A stretch of 64,000 bases of DNA from Halanaerobiales bacterium (GTDB taxonomy: Bacteria > Bacillota > Halanaerobiia > Halanaerobiales > DTU029), in NCBI GenBank assembly GCA_029981855.1, contig JARRCS010000007.1, positions 1-64,000 on the forward strand, in the 5' to 3' direction. Position numbers and translations under genes: made by a program. Positions within the stretch are counted from its first letter, which is position 1. Every line of letters starts with the position of its first letter. Below the pieces are notes generated by a model. It saw only the letters and a program-made list of their open reading frames with translations, ran no database searches and was not told where the DNA came from. Positions 56,337 through 64,000 of this stretch are shown here, in pieces.

Positions 56337-56881
56337 GCACGAACACTAGTTCGCATGTCCTGCAGCTTTAACGAGTTTGTGTTATTTAAACCTTCATATG
56401 TAAATTTTTGATACGCTTTTTGGAATATGTTCATAATAACCTTTCTTTCATAGGGGAGGAATTTTGAAATTTTTGTATGATTAAAGCCATGCCAAGAGTT
56501 TATTACACTTACAAGGGTAAAAAGATGAACCTTAAAACTCTTTACGCAAAGGCCAAGAAAAACTTTACGGTCCATACTACAAAAGTTAAGTTAATAATTT
56601 TTCTTTTCATCGGCTACTTGCCAAATCTAGATAGGTTTGAATTATTTTATATATGTTATTCTACATATTCCTCAAATTTCCTTCTTTTTAACCTAAAAAA
56701 CATATAAAATAATAGAAGGATTTTTCTTTTTTAGAAAAACTGCTTAAAAACTACGGCTGGCCTTTGAGAATACAATTTTAATCAGGCCTATCTGGCTATT
56801 TTAGGTGAGATAAAGATACAACGATGTGTATAATTCTTGGTAGTAACGGAAATTCTTATATAAGAAAGGAGCCATGTAGTA

Positions 56882-58534
56882 ATGATACGCAAAGTCTTTG
56901 GTAAGCTAATATCTCGACTCGTAAAAAAAGAATCCAGTAAGGGATGTGATGACGAAGCCCACCTGCTGGAAAACATAGAAAATCTCGATTTAACTGCCGA
57001 CCTTAAGGCTAACCTGCACCGGATAAAACAGATCCTCGGCGACAGCCCCGATGTTGTTATCAGGACATGCCGAATAGGATGGAAACAAGAAATTTGCGTA
57101 GCAGTCATCCACATTGACGGCCTGGTTGACAAGTCGTTGATAAATGAGGATGTGATGAAGGCTCTTATGCTGGAAGTACAGATGATTGACCGTAAGGAAA
57201 ACCTCAAGGGGAAACACATACTAGAAATTATCAGAGATTCCATGTTACCTATATCCGATGTCAAGAACGTAAAGAGCCTTGCAGATTTTTTTGATTCGAT
57301 TTTATCAGGAGATACAGCCATCCTGGTGGATGGTTCTGATGTAGGACTGGTGGTTTCAACAAGGGGCTGGAAAAGCAGAAATATAGAGGAACCCGCCAGT
57401 GAATCTGTTGTAAGAGGACCGAGAGATGGTTTTACCGAAAACCTGCGTGATAATACCGCACTTCTCAGGAGGCGGATTAAAACCCCGCACCTCAGAGTCG
57501 AAGCCTATAAAATAGGAAAACTAAGCCGGACAGACGTGGAAATCGTTTATATTAAAGGGATTGCCAATGAAAAGGTTGTAGAAGAGGTCAGGAGAAGACT
57601 GAGGAGAATAGACGTTGATCACATCCTGGAGAGCGGCTACATAGAAGAACTTATTGAAGACGCTCCACTTTCACTTTTCAGCACTATTTACAGGACAGAG
57701 CGCCCCGATAAACTGGCCGGAGGGATATTTGAAGGTCGGGTCGGTATTCTAGTTGACAACACCCCGTTTGCCCTGTTAGTACCCAGCATTTTTGCTGAAT
57801 GGATCCAGGCAGCAGAAGATTATTATGAAAGATACCCAATTGGTTCTCTTATTAGATTATTAAGGATTGGGGCTTTGCTTTCCTCCCTGCTGCTGCCTTC
57901 GTTTTATGTGGCGATAACTACCTACCATCAGGAGATGCTTCCTACAGTGCTTTTGCTCAGTATTTCGGCAGCGAGGGAAGGAGTGCCCTTTCCTGCAATA
58001 GTAGAGGCATTCATCATGGAGGTATCTTTCGAGGTACTGCGTGAGGCAGGGATTCGGCTACCCCGGCCCATCGGACCTGCTATTAGCATTATCGGTGGTG
58101 TCATCATCGGCGATGCGGCCGTACGTGCAGGGCTCGTGGGGGCTCCGATGGTCGTCGTGGTTGCTTTTACAGGTATTGCTTCCTATGCAATATCGGGATA
58201 TACCGCTTCCATTACTATGAGGTTTCTCAGGTTCGGTGTGATGATTCTTAGCGCGGTACTCGGGCTATATGGTGTAATGCTGGCGGTTATTGCTATTACA
58301 GCTCACATGGTATCTTTAAGGTCGTTTGGTGTACCTTATCTTTCCCCTTTTGCCCCATTTACTTTGCGCGACCTAAAAGATGTATTTTTAAGAGCGCCGT
58401 GGTGGGCCATGTTCAAGAGGCCCCGGCTTATAGGCCACAATGAACCCATCAGGCAGGATTATTTCCTTATGCCGCGGCATTCTGCTGATGAGGAAGACGA
58501 ACCGGTTCACGAAAGGCAGGGTTATGATGATTGA
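56882..58534 (+). CDS. Spore germination protein GerA type (A subunit)
   Basis: A 550-residue protein: large N-terminal soluble domain with SGDTAILVDG and TRGWKSRNIEEPASESVVRG (the conserved PxxExxxRGxRxGF region), then five or so membrane helices (about 320-500) ending SPFAPFTLRDLKDVFLR. GerA-type A subunits with B and C subunits form ligand-gated ion channels in the spore inner membrane that open on germinants. It is first in the operon; the start ATG has GGAG upstream. Confidence 0.95.
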   Translation: MIRKVFGKLISRLVKKESSKGCDDEAHLLENIENLDLTADLKANLHRIKQILGDSPDVVIRTCRIGWKQEICVAVIHIDGLVDKSLINEDVMKALMLEVQMIDRKENLKGKHILEIIRDSMLPISDVKNVKSLADFFDSILSGDTAILVDGSDVGLVVSTRGWKSRNIEEPASESVVRGPRDGFTENLRDNTALLRRRIKTPHLRVEAYKIGKLSRTDVEIVYIKGIANEKVVEEVRRRLRRIDVDHILESGYIEELIEDAPLSLFSTIYRTERPDKLAGGIFEGRVGILVDNTPFALLVPSIFAEWIQAAEDYYERYPIGSLIRLLRIGALLSSLLLPSFYVAITTYHQEMLPTVLLLSISAAREGVPFPAIVEAFIMEVSFEVLREAGIRLPRPIGPAISIIGGVIIGDAAVRAGLVGAPMVVVVAFTGIASYAISGYTASITMRFLRFGVMILSAVLGLYGVMLAVIAITAHMVSLRSFGVPYLSPFAPFTLRDLKDVFLRAPWWAMFKRPRLIGHNEPIRQDYFLMPRHSADEEDEPVHERQGYDD

Positions 58535-59618
58535 AGGCGGTAGAATTTCGAGCAGGCAGACCATGTGGCTGCTCATAACAACTATACTTTCAACGGCTAT
58601 TCTCTTCCTTCCTTCTATTGTTGTCGCTGAAGCCAAACAAGACGGATGGCTTTCTGCGATTTTTGCTACCTTTGTCGGGCTGCTCGTTATGTTGGTGGTA
58701 AGCACCCTGGGGCTGAAGTTCCCCCAGCAGACAATCGTTGAATACAGTGAAATTATATTGGGCAGATTCCTCGGAAAAATAGTTGGGTTAGTTTTTATTT
58801 GGTTTTTCTTACATATGAACGCAATAGTAGTCAGGGAATTCGCTGAGTTTATGGTTGTATCCTTTATGCCTGAAACCCCTCTGATAGTGTTTATAATAAC
58901 ATTCGTGTTGCTATCAGCATTCGTATTACGGGGAGGGATCGAGGTCATAGCCAGGACTAATGAAGTATTCTTCCCGGTTTTAATTTTATTGGTAATAATA
59001 GTGACTATTTTAGTAGCTAAGGATGCGGATTTTACCAGACTGATGCCTGTGCTCGAACGGGGTATTTCTCCTGTGTTGAAGGGAGCTATCATGCCATCCG
59101 GATGGCAGGGAGAAATAGTAGCTCTGGCCTTTTTACTGCCTTATCTAAATCGAATCCATGAGGGCAGAAGGGCCGGCAGCTTGTCATTACTGATTGTAGG
59201 ATTTTTCCTTGTTCTGGCGGAGGTTTTGACTGTAGCTGTGTTTGGTGCTGAAGTGGCGGCACGCACTATGTTTCCCACCTTTGTTCTGGTCAGGTATATC
59301 AGCATAGCGGAATTTTTAGAGCACCTGGACCCGTTTTTCATGGTTTTTTGGATCGGTAGTGTATTCATCAAAATCACCTTATTTTACTATATAACCTGTC
59401 TGGCTATTGCCCAATGGCTCAATCTCCGGGATTACAAGCCCGTTACTCTACCCGTGGCTACGATTACAAGTGCTCTTTCCGTGCTCCTGTTTGGCAACAT
59501 CACTGAATTGGTAGACTTTATCGCAAAAGTTTGGGGACCATATGCTCTATCAATTCAGCTTGGCATCCCTGCGTTGCTTCTTGTTGTGGCAATGCTCCGG
59601 CGACAGGGAAAGAGGTGA
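58524..59618 (+). CDS. Spore germination protein GerB type (B subunit)
   Basis: About 364 residues, ten membrane helices, APC-transporter-like: RISSRQTMWLLITTILSTAI at the N terminus and WQGEIVALAFLLPYL in the middle. B subunits bind the germinant amino acid or sugar. The ATG at 58524 overlaps the gerA stop by 11 bases and has GAAAGG upstream; an earlier ATG at 58440 lies inside gerA. The ligand is unknown. Confidence 0.94.
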   Translation: MMIEGGRISSRQTMWLLITTILSTAILFLPSIVVAEAKQDGWLSAIFATFVGLLVMLVVSTLGLKFPQQTIVEYSEIILGRFLGKIVGLVFIWFFLHMNAIVVREFAEFMVVSFMPETPLIVFIITFVLLSAFVLRGGIEVIARTNEVFFPVLILLVIIVTILVAKDADFTRLMPVLERGISPVLKGAIMPSGWQGEIVALAFLLPYLNRIHEGRRAGSLSLLIVGFFLVLAEVLTVAVFGAEVAARTMFPTFVLVRYISIAEFLEHLDPFFMVFWIGSVFIKITLFYYITCLAIAQWLNLRDYKPVTLPVATITSALSVLLFGNITELVDFIAKVWGPYALSIQLGIPALLLVVAMLRRQGKR

Positions 59619-59627
59619 TTTATAAGA

Positions 59628-60803
59628 TTGAAAAAACGAATTGCTGTTTTTTTGATACTTGTGTTATTATTAACTAATTCAGGGTGTTGGAGCAGGGTTG
59701 AAATCGAAGACCTTGCAGTCGTACTCCTTATCGGGCTGGATAAAGCTAAAGAAGAGGGCAAAGTGCGGCTAACTGTACAGTTAGCCAGGCCAGCAGAGAT
59801 GGTAGGTGGCACAGCGGAGGGCGGGCGCAGTACAAAAAAGGCCGTTTGGGTTACCGGCAGCACAGGCGATAGTGTCTACGATGCTCAACAGAACCTGTCC
59901 ATGCACGTATCCCGTGAGATTTTCTGGGCACATACAAGAGCTATAATTATCGGTGAAGAACTTGCCAGGGAGGGAATTGCTCCTGTTATAGATTTTTTTG
60001 ACCGTCGCCGTGATTTCCGTAGAAGAATAGGCATAGCAGTGGTGAAAGGGGAAGCAAGAGAACTTCTTGAAGCTGAACCAGGCCTTGAGAAAGCTTCCGG
60101 GCAGGTCTATTCCGGTCTGTTAGTTCGCCAATTCAGGCATTCAAAGGCTACCATTTCCGACCTGCGGGATATTTACGAGATGTTGACATCAAAAGGTATT
60201 CATCCAACTACCTCACGCTTTGAGCTGGTAAAACTCAAGGATGAAAAGAATACCAAAAAACAGCCTAAATTGACGGGAACGGCCGTGTTCAGGGACGATA
60301 AGCTTATTGGCTGGCTGGATGAGGCTGAAACAAGAGGTTTTCTATTGTTGATAGGGAAAAAAGTGACCGGAGTTTTTCCTGTTAAGTGCCCCGTTTGCGA
60401 AGAAAAAAACGTTAGTATAGTACTAACAAGGTCTTCTACCAGTATCAAACCTCAACTTGTTAACGGGGAGTTAATCATAACCGTACAGATAAAAGCCGAA
60501 GGTGATGTAAGGGAACAGATGTGCCAGGATGACCTATCCAGGCCGGAAATTATCGAGATGCTAAATCAGAGGCTTGCACAGGCTATCAAGGCAGAAGTTA
60601 TAGCTGCTCTGAACAAAGCCCAGAGGAACTACCAGGTAGATATATTCGGTTTCGGCGAAGTAGTTAGACGCAAATTCCCTAAATTGTGGCAGAAGATAGA
60701 GTATAAATGGGATGAAGAGTTCCCCGAGTTACCTGTTAAGATATCGATCGAGGCTAAAATCCGACGGCTAGGTATGATCCTGGAACCTACAACTAAGCCT
60801 TAG
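59628..60803 (+). CDS. Spore germination lipoprotein GerC type (C subunit)
   Basis: A 391-residue lipoprotein with lipobox LLTNSGCWSRVEI (Cys20), the N-terminal DLAVVLLIGLDKA and the C-terminal elongated domain typical of GerAC. It starts at TTG behind GAAAGAGGTG. It sits on the outer face of the spore inner membrane beside A and B subunits. Confidence 0.94.
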   Translation: MKKRIAVFLILVLLLTNSGCWSRVEIEDLAVVLLIGLDKAKEEGKVRLTVQLARPAEMVGGTAEGGRSTKKAVWVTGSTGDSVYDAQQNLSMHVSREIFWAHTRAIIIGEELAREGIAPVIDFFDRRRDFRRRIGIAVVKGEARELLEAEPGLEKASGQVYSGLLVRQFRHSKATISDLRDIYEMLTSKGIHPTTSRFELVKLKDEKNTKKQPKLTGTAVFRDDKLIGWLDEAETRGFLLLIGKKVTGVFPVKCPVCEEKNVSIVLTRSSTSIKPQLVNGELIITVQIKAEGDVREQMCQDDLSRPEIIEMLNQRLAQAIKAEVIAALNKAQRNYQVDIFGFGEVVRRKFPKLWQKIEYKWDEEFPELPVKISIEAKIRRLGMILEPTTKP

Positions 60804-60816
60804 GGGGAATACCATC

Positions 60817-61020
60817 GTGATAGTCTTATTGCTACTGGGCTTTTCTCTCATTGTTGCCTTTGAACTACCTATGCTTGTGCGGAAAAGGATGTGGCGGGAG
60901 CTGAGTGCGTTTGCCGTCCTGCTTGTAGTCGGTTTTATGTTGAGCATAGTGCAAGTCCTGGGCATAGAACTTTCTGATCTTGCTAGAGTGATAGAATCTA
61001 TTTTCAAAAAATTATTATAA
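60817..61020 (+). CDS. Small membrane protein ending the germination operon
   Basis: A 67-residue protein with two helices (IVLLLLGFSLIVAFELPML and AFAVLLVVGFMLSIVQVLGI). GTG start with AGGGGGA upstream, 13 bp after gerC. Similar small hydrophobic proteins often close ger operons and have been proposed as accessory (D-type) subunits. Function not shown. Confidence 0.75.
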   Translation: MIVLLLLGFSLIVAFELPMLVRKRMWRELSAFAVLLVVGFMLSIVQVLGIELSDLARVIESIFKKLL

Positions 61021-61090
61021 TCAATATTTAAATTAGAATCCGCTAATATTTCAGCAAAAACCGGTGAAAAGCTCAGATTTATCTAGATTG

Positions 61091-61975
61091 TTAACCAGTT
61101 GTACTATCTCTGGAAATATCATCCAACCAGTCTTTGAAATCATTTAACCGTTTAATGGTCTCATCATATCCTTGCTCATACAGCTGCCTAAGTTTTTCGA
61201 TATCCCTTTCAAGTCTCTCAACTACTATTTTTTTCACAGGTCTGAAGATAAAAACCCGGCCGGCTCTTTCCAGCTGCTCAATATAGTCCAGACACTTATT
61301 ATAGCGAAGATAACGGTTGTTAATCCGTTTAATTAATTCAGGAAATTTCCTTAAGAATATCTTTGTCAGAAAATTAAATCTTGAAGGTTCTTTGCGGTAA
61401 CCTTTGTTTCTTGTTAAAACTATCACATTATAAGGGTTACCATCCTCTATTGCTTTATTTATTGGTATAGAATCGGTCATACCACCATCAAGATACTTCC
61501 GTCCATCGATCTCTACAGGTTGAGAGATAAAGGGCAGACTGCTCGAGGCTCTAAGTACCTTTTCCATAAAGAACCGGGGATTATAATCCTTATGTTCAAT
61601 ATAAACTGGCTGACCGCTCTCACAATCGGTCACACAGACCTTAAAACAGACCGGAGAATTATAAAAAGTCTCATAATCAAAGGGTTCTAGCTTATTGGGC
61701 AACAGATCGAAAAGAAAATCCATCCCGAAATAACTGCCTTCCCGGATTAAATTTTTAAGACCCATATACCTTTCGTCCCGGACATGGTCTACAAAAACCT
61801 TCTTACTCCGACCTCGCTGCTCGGCGACAAAATTTGCCCCATTATTAGCCCCGGCCGAAACACCAATAATGTAAGAAAATTTAATACCATTATCAAAGAA
61901 GGCGTCTAAAACGCCGGCAGTATATGCTCCTCTCATCCCTCCGCCTTCCAGTATCAGACCAATATTCTGTAACAT
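61091..61975 (-). CDS. Patatin-like phospholipase
   Basis: A 294-residue esterase: oxyanion loop GLILEGGGMRGAYTAGVLDA, nucleophile GVSAGANNG (GxSxG) and the DGG motif of the dyad Asp (YLDGGMTDSIP). Cytoplasmic by sequence (no signal peptide). It may hydrolyse phospholipids; substrate unknown. Monocistronic on the minus strand, facing the ger operon. Confidence 0.92.
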   Translation of the reverse strand: MLQNIGLILEGGGMRGAYTAGVLDAFFDNGIKFSYIIGVSAGANNGANFVAEQRGRSKKVFVDHVRDERYMGLKNLIREGSYFGMDFLFDLLPNKLEPFDYETFYNSPVCFKVCVTDCESGQPVYIEHKDYNPRFFMEKVLRASSSLPFISQPVEIDGRKYLDGGMTDSIPINKAIEDGNPYNVIVLTRNKGYRKEPSRFNFLTKIFLRKFPELIKRINNRYLRYNKCLDYIEQLERAGRVFIFRPVKKIVVERLERDIEKLRQLYEQGYDETIKRLNDFKDWLDDISRDSTTG

Positions 61976-62114
61976 ATTGTACCACCTCTAGTGATAATGA
62001 TTGATTAAACATTCACATAGTCACTATTTATCAAATCCTGTTAGCCCAACGGCTACCGTGACTTCTATATTTTATTATTCGCTAATATGAGTAGAAATCC
62101 TTTTTATCTTTATC

Positions 62115-62900
62115 CTAATCTCGTAAAAGCGTGGCCACAAGCTCCGTCCGGTTACGGGAATCTGTTTTTAAAAATAATTTATACAAATGCTTTTTAACGG
62201 TATTTACAGAAATATAGAGTTCATCCGCAATCTCATTATTATTAAAGCCCTTAATAACAAGTTCAAAGACCTCGCTTTCCCGGGGAGTAAAACTGTACTT
62301 TCTTTCATTTATTTCAATTAAGCGGGACTGCTCAAGAGATTCTATCTTTAGCTTTTCCTCAATAACCATCAGTTTATAGAGATGATTGGCTAGATGAGGG
62401 GCGAGCATTTCAAGCAAAAATAATTCCTTAAGAGAAAAATCAGGACTATGAATATCGCGAAAAAAGCTTATTGTGCCTAAAAGATACTTGCGGTAATGAA
62501 GATCAGTGCCACAGGTATAATAATAATGATTAGGCCTTAAAAAATCATTAAAGTACTCCGTTTTACTCCATTCACGGTAGTCCATTATATCGGTACTCCT
62601 AACAGGATAGGGCAGATTAAAGGTCCTATCCTTCATATCATCAATAAACTGAAAGTAGTTGATATAATCATTAATTACCTTCGGTTCTATATTAACGGTA
62701 AAGGGTTCTTTAAGTTCTTTCTTTGCTCTTCTTATCTTATCTTCCCCCGGATGAATGAAAAAATTAGCCGAGTCATAATTGATTAAAGGTTTAATTAACT
62801 CAAGAACTTTTAAGCAGTAATCTTTAAGCCTGAGAATACCGCCTACCTCAACCAGGAAATCGTTAATTAACTGCCAGTCCTTCAAATTAAATACCGTCAC
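62115..62900 (-). CDS. LuxR-type regulator
   Basis: A 261-residue protein with an N-terminal GAF/PAS-like helical-beta region and a C-terminal LuxR HTH: FTPRESEVFELVIKGFNNNE and IADELYISVNTVKKHLYKLF. No phospho-receiver Asp set, so it is not a classical response regulator. ATG is weakly preceded by an SD. It diverges from the beta-barrel gene, which may be a target. Confidence 0.88.
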   Translation of the reverse strand: MTVFNLKDWQLINDFLVEVGGILRLKDYCLKVLELIKPLINYDSANFFIHPGEDKIRRAKKELKEPFTVNIEPKVINDYINYFQFIDDMKDRTFNLPYPVRSTDIMDYREWSKTEYFNDFLRPNHYYYTCGTDLHYRKYLLGTISFFRDIHSPDFSLKELFLLEMLAPHLANHLYKLMVIEEKLKIESLEQSRLIEINERKYSFTPRESEVFELVIKGFNNNEIADELYISVNTVKKHLYKLFLKTDSRNRTELVATLLRD

Positions 62901-63040
62901 CCCTCCACCCCCTATTAACCAAAGATTAAAATAGAACTTTTGGGTAATATAAATCTAAAAAAAAATAACTATAATTACAAATAGATATTATAATTCTTCA
63001 AAAAAGGAAGAAAATCCTGCATAAAGAGGGGGAAAAATAA

Positions 63041-63637
63041 GTGAGAAAGGTAAGTATTACTGTTGTTATGTTTCTGTTTTTATGTCTTACTTTAGTTGGA
63101 AGTGCCGGGGCTTTTTTTGGTGATGGGCTCTACAGCCTGGGGTTGGGAGGTATCTTTATAAATGAATGGCAGCTGGACTATCTTAAGGGGCTTGAACCGG
63201 GTGAACTTGAAACAGGGGAGTACCGTTTAACTTTAAATGCGGGAAGGATCAATAGCAGCAGAAAATATAATTATGATAAGAATAATTACTATGAAGACTG
63301 GGATTATGGTTACAACGGTTATTATATCGGTTTCGATACCGCCGTGCAGAATGAGACCTACCTTAACCTGGGTTATAGCCTGGTTCCGGAATATACAGAC
63401 GAAGACAATGACAAATATACTTCAGATAATATTAATCTAGCCCTGACCCATTTTTTATCTGAAGATAAAAAGGTTTATGGCGGTTACATCAGGTCAAAAA
63501 GCAATACTAAAGATTATGATGACATATCAGGAGAATACGTCCTTGACTATGACCGTGATGATACAGACAATATCTTCTACATCGGAATGGAGATCCGCGG
63601 CTCCTTCCCGGAAAACTTCCTGAAAAAAGCTAAATAA
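63041..63637 (+). CDS. Secreted beta-barrel-like (outer membrane?) protein
   Basis: A 198-residue protein with a signal peptide (KVSITVVMFLFLCLTLVGSAGA), then alternating aromatic/polar strands (YRLTLNAGRI, GYYIGFDTAVQNETYLNLGY, NLALTHFLSEDKKVYGGYIRS, NIFYIGMEIRGSF) with Asp/Tyr/Asn-rich turns. GTG start behind AGAGGGGG. This pattern fits a small outer-membrane barrel, plausible in a diderm Halanaerobiales cell. A hairpin follows the stop. Confidence 0.65.
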   Translation: MRKVSITVVMFLFLCLTLVGSAGAFFGDGLYSLGLGGIFINEWQLDYLKGLEPGELETGEYRLTLNAGRINSSRKYNYDKNNYYEDWDYGYNGYYIGFDTAVQNETYLNLGYSLVPEYTDEDNDKYTSDNINLALTHFLSEDKKVYGGYIRSKSNTKDYDDISGEYVLDYDRDDTDNIFYIGMEIRGSFPENFLKKAK

Positions 63638-63665
63638 CAAAGCAAAAAATATGCACTTAAGCAAA

Positions 63666-63693
63666 ACGGGCACGGCATCATGGCTGTGTCCGT
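63666..63693 (+). terminator. Terminator-like hairpin after the beta-barrel gene
   Basis: ACGGGCACGGC ATCAT GGCTGTGTCCGT with G-U pairs; the T-run after it is weak. Confidence 0.5.
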
Positions 63694-63791
63694 TACTATA
63701 TTTTAAGCATAAAGTGTTTCCAAATATCTAATATGAGAAGTGAGGAGAATTATAAATGAAAAAAGTCGGAGATGAACCTTAGAGTCATCAA

Positions 63792-63859
63792 AAAATTTCC
63801 ACTGAATCGGAAACATCTATGTGCAGTTTAAAAAAGGAATTTCCTATAGTATCAAGTTA
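63792..63859 (+). repeat. Dispersed intergenic repeat, copy C
   Basis: AAATTTCCACTGAATCGGAA ACATCTATGTGCAGTTTAAA AAAGGAATTTCCTATAGTAT CAAGTTA, matching copy A block for block. It overlaps the stop codon of the next gene. Confidence 0.75.
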
Positions 63860-64000
63860 AGAATTGGTTTTAACAAAATACGCTACGGAACGGTTATAAG
63901 TTCTCTCTGCTTCCGGAGAAAAGAGGCAACCGGGTAATTCATTCCGGTTTTTATGGTAAGCAATACAGGCACAGCAATTCCCCTTCCGCGGGCAAGGGTC
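63857..64000 (-). CDS. DUF6485-like Cys-rich protein, C-terminal part
   Basis: The last 47 residues of a gene that continues past the window edge: CPRKGNCCACIAYHKNRNEL, then PGCLFSPEAERTYNRSVAYF and a short tail. The Cys spacing and the PGCxFSPEAExTYxRS motif are those of small DUF6485 proteins, probably metal binding. Its stop (63857-63859) overlaps repeat copy C. Partial; function unknown. Confidence 0.75.
   Translation of the reverse strand, partial: DPCPRKGNCCACIAYHKNRNELPGCLFSPEAERTYNRSVAYFVKTNS

Larger units (their letters stand above)
55933..56881. other. Long spacer with terminator, poly-C tract and doubtful frames
   Basis: Between the GGDEF-EAL gene and the germination operon. It contains a strong hairpin (56160-56227), an 18-base C run (56319-56336), a short plus frame (56477-56707) and an opposing minus frame (56228-56575), neither with a family match. 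The minus frame encodes a Gly run at the C tract. These look like remnants. Confidence 0.45.

Noticed and set aside
56228-56575. 115-residue minus frame across the C tract
   Set aside because: Composition is that of non-coding AT-rich DNA plus a Gly run from the homopolymer; no SD or family match.
56477-56707. 76-residue plus frame after the C tract
   Set aside because: The GGGGAGGA site is too far from the ATG and the second half is plain hydrophobic AT-rich translation; kept only as a possible remnant.

Overview
The window looks like the chromosome of an anaerobic, spore-forming Firmicute of the Halanaerobiales type. The evidence is: spoIID, a SpoIIQ-like gene, a Spo0E-like regulator and a gerA-type operon (endospores); an F-type ATP synthase whose main c subunit carries the sodium-binding residues seen in Ilyobacter; a class III cyclase with a CRP-like regulator; and a secreted protein that reads like an outer-membrane beta-barrel, as expected for a diderm Firmicute. 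The sequence is AT-rich. Strong SD sequences and rho-independent hairpins often decide gene ends and starts. The species assignment is inference.

Layout. 0-2.8 kb: an arsenic region (arsR, acr3) followed by a decayed universal stress protein gene and a short DGC-type zinc protein. 2.9-8.1 kb: SpoIIQ-like, a Gfo/Idh oxidoreductase on the other strand, spoIID, murA, yueI. 8.2-16.3 kb: the whole F1Fo ATP synthase operon, read leftward from a clear promoter, with two c-subunit genes and repeat elements at three gene boundaries. 16.3-25.9 kb: wecA/tagO, upp, a ywlE-rpiB fusion, mntP, tsaC/ywlC, prmC, prfA, yqhQ-like, tdk, rpmE, rho. 26-34.8 kb: fba, a zinc-ribbon protein, a HAD phosphatase, spo0E-like, pyrG, a tiny XapX gene, thioredoxin and PDO genes, an M18 aminopeptidase. 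34.9-39.2 kb: a four-gene cluster of CHASE2 cyclase, FecR protein, CRP-like regulator and acidic coiled-coil secreted protein. 39.4-47.9 kb: ccdA/tlpA, DUF134, a Spy-like protein, a calcium-type P-ATPase, an Mrp ATPase, gltX, and tRNA-Gln and tRNA-Glu. 47.9-56 kb: an accessory region rich in cyclic-di-GMP functions (HD-GYP protein, a c-di-GMP-I riboswitch, a GGDEF-EAL protein), two XRE regulators and a divergent UppS-like enzyme; part of it lies between two copies of the tRNA-Glu 3' end. 56.9-61 kb: the gerA/B/C operon. 61-64 kb: a patatin lipase, a LuxR-type regulator, a beta-barrel protein and the end of a DUF6485 gene.

Main points of interest. (1) One of the two ATP synthase c subunits has Gly instead of the ion-binding Glu and Met instead of the sodium-site Gln, yet is otherwise intact: a possible non-binding member of a mixed c-ring. 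(2) A c-di-GMP-I riboswitch with visible terminator/antiterminator arms precedes a broken Jag_N-DUF342 gene and an HD-GYP phosphodiesterase gene. (3) A compact putative cAMP circuit whose cyclase lacks the transition-state Arg. (4) At least one family of short dispersed repeats, and a long palindromic element in the atp operon, often touching stop codons. (5) A 28-bp direct repeat of the tRNA-Glu end flanking about 4.7 kb.
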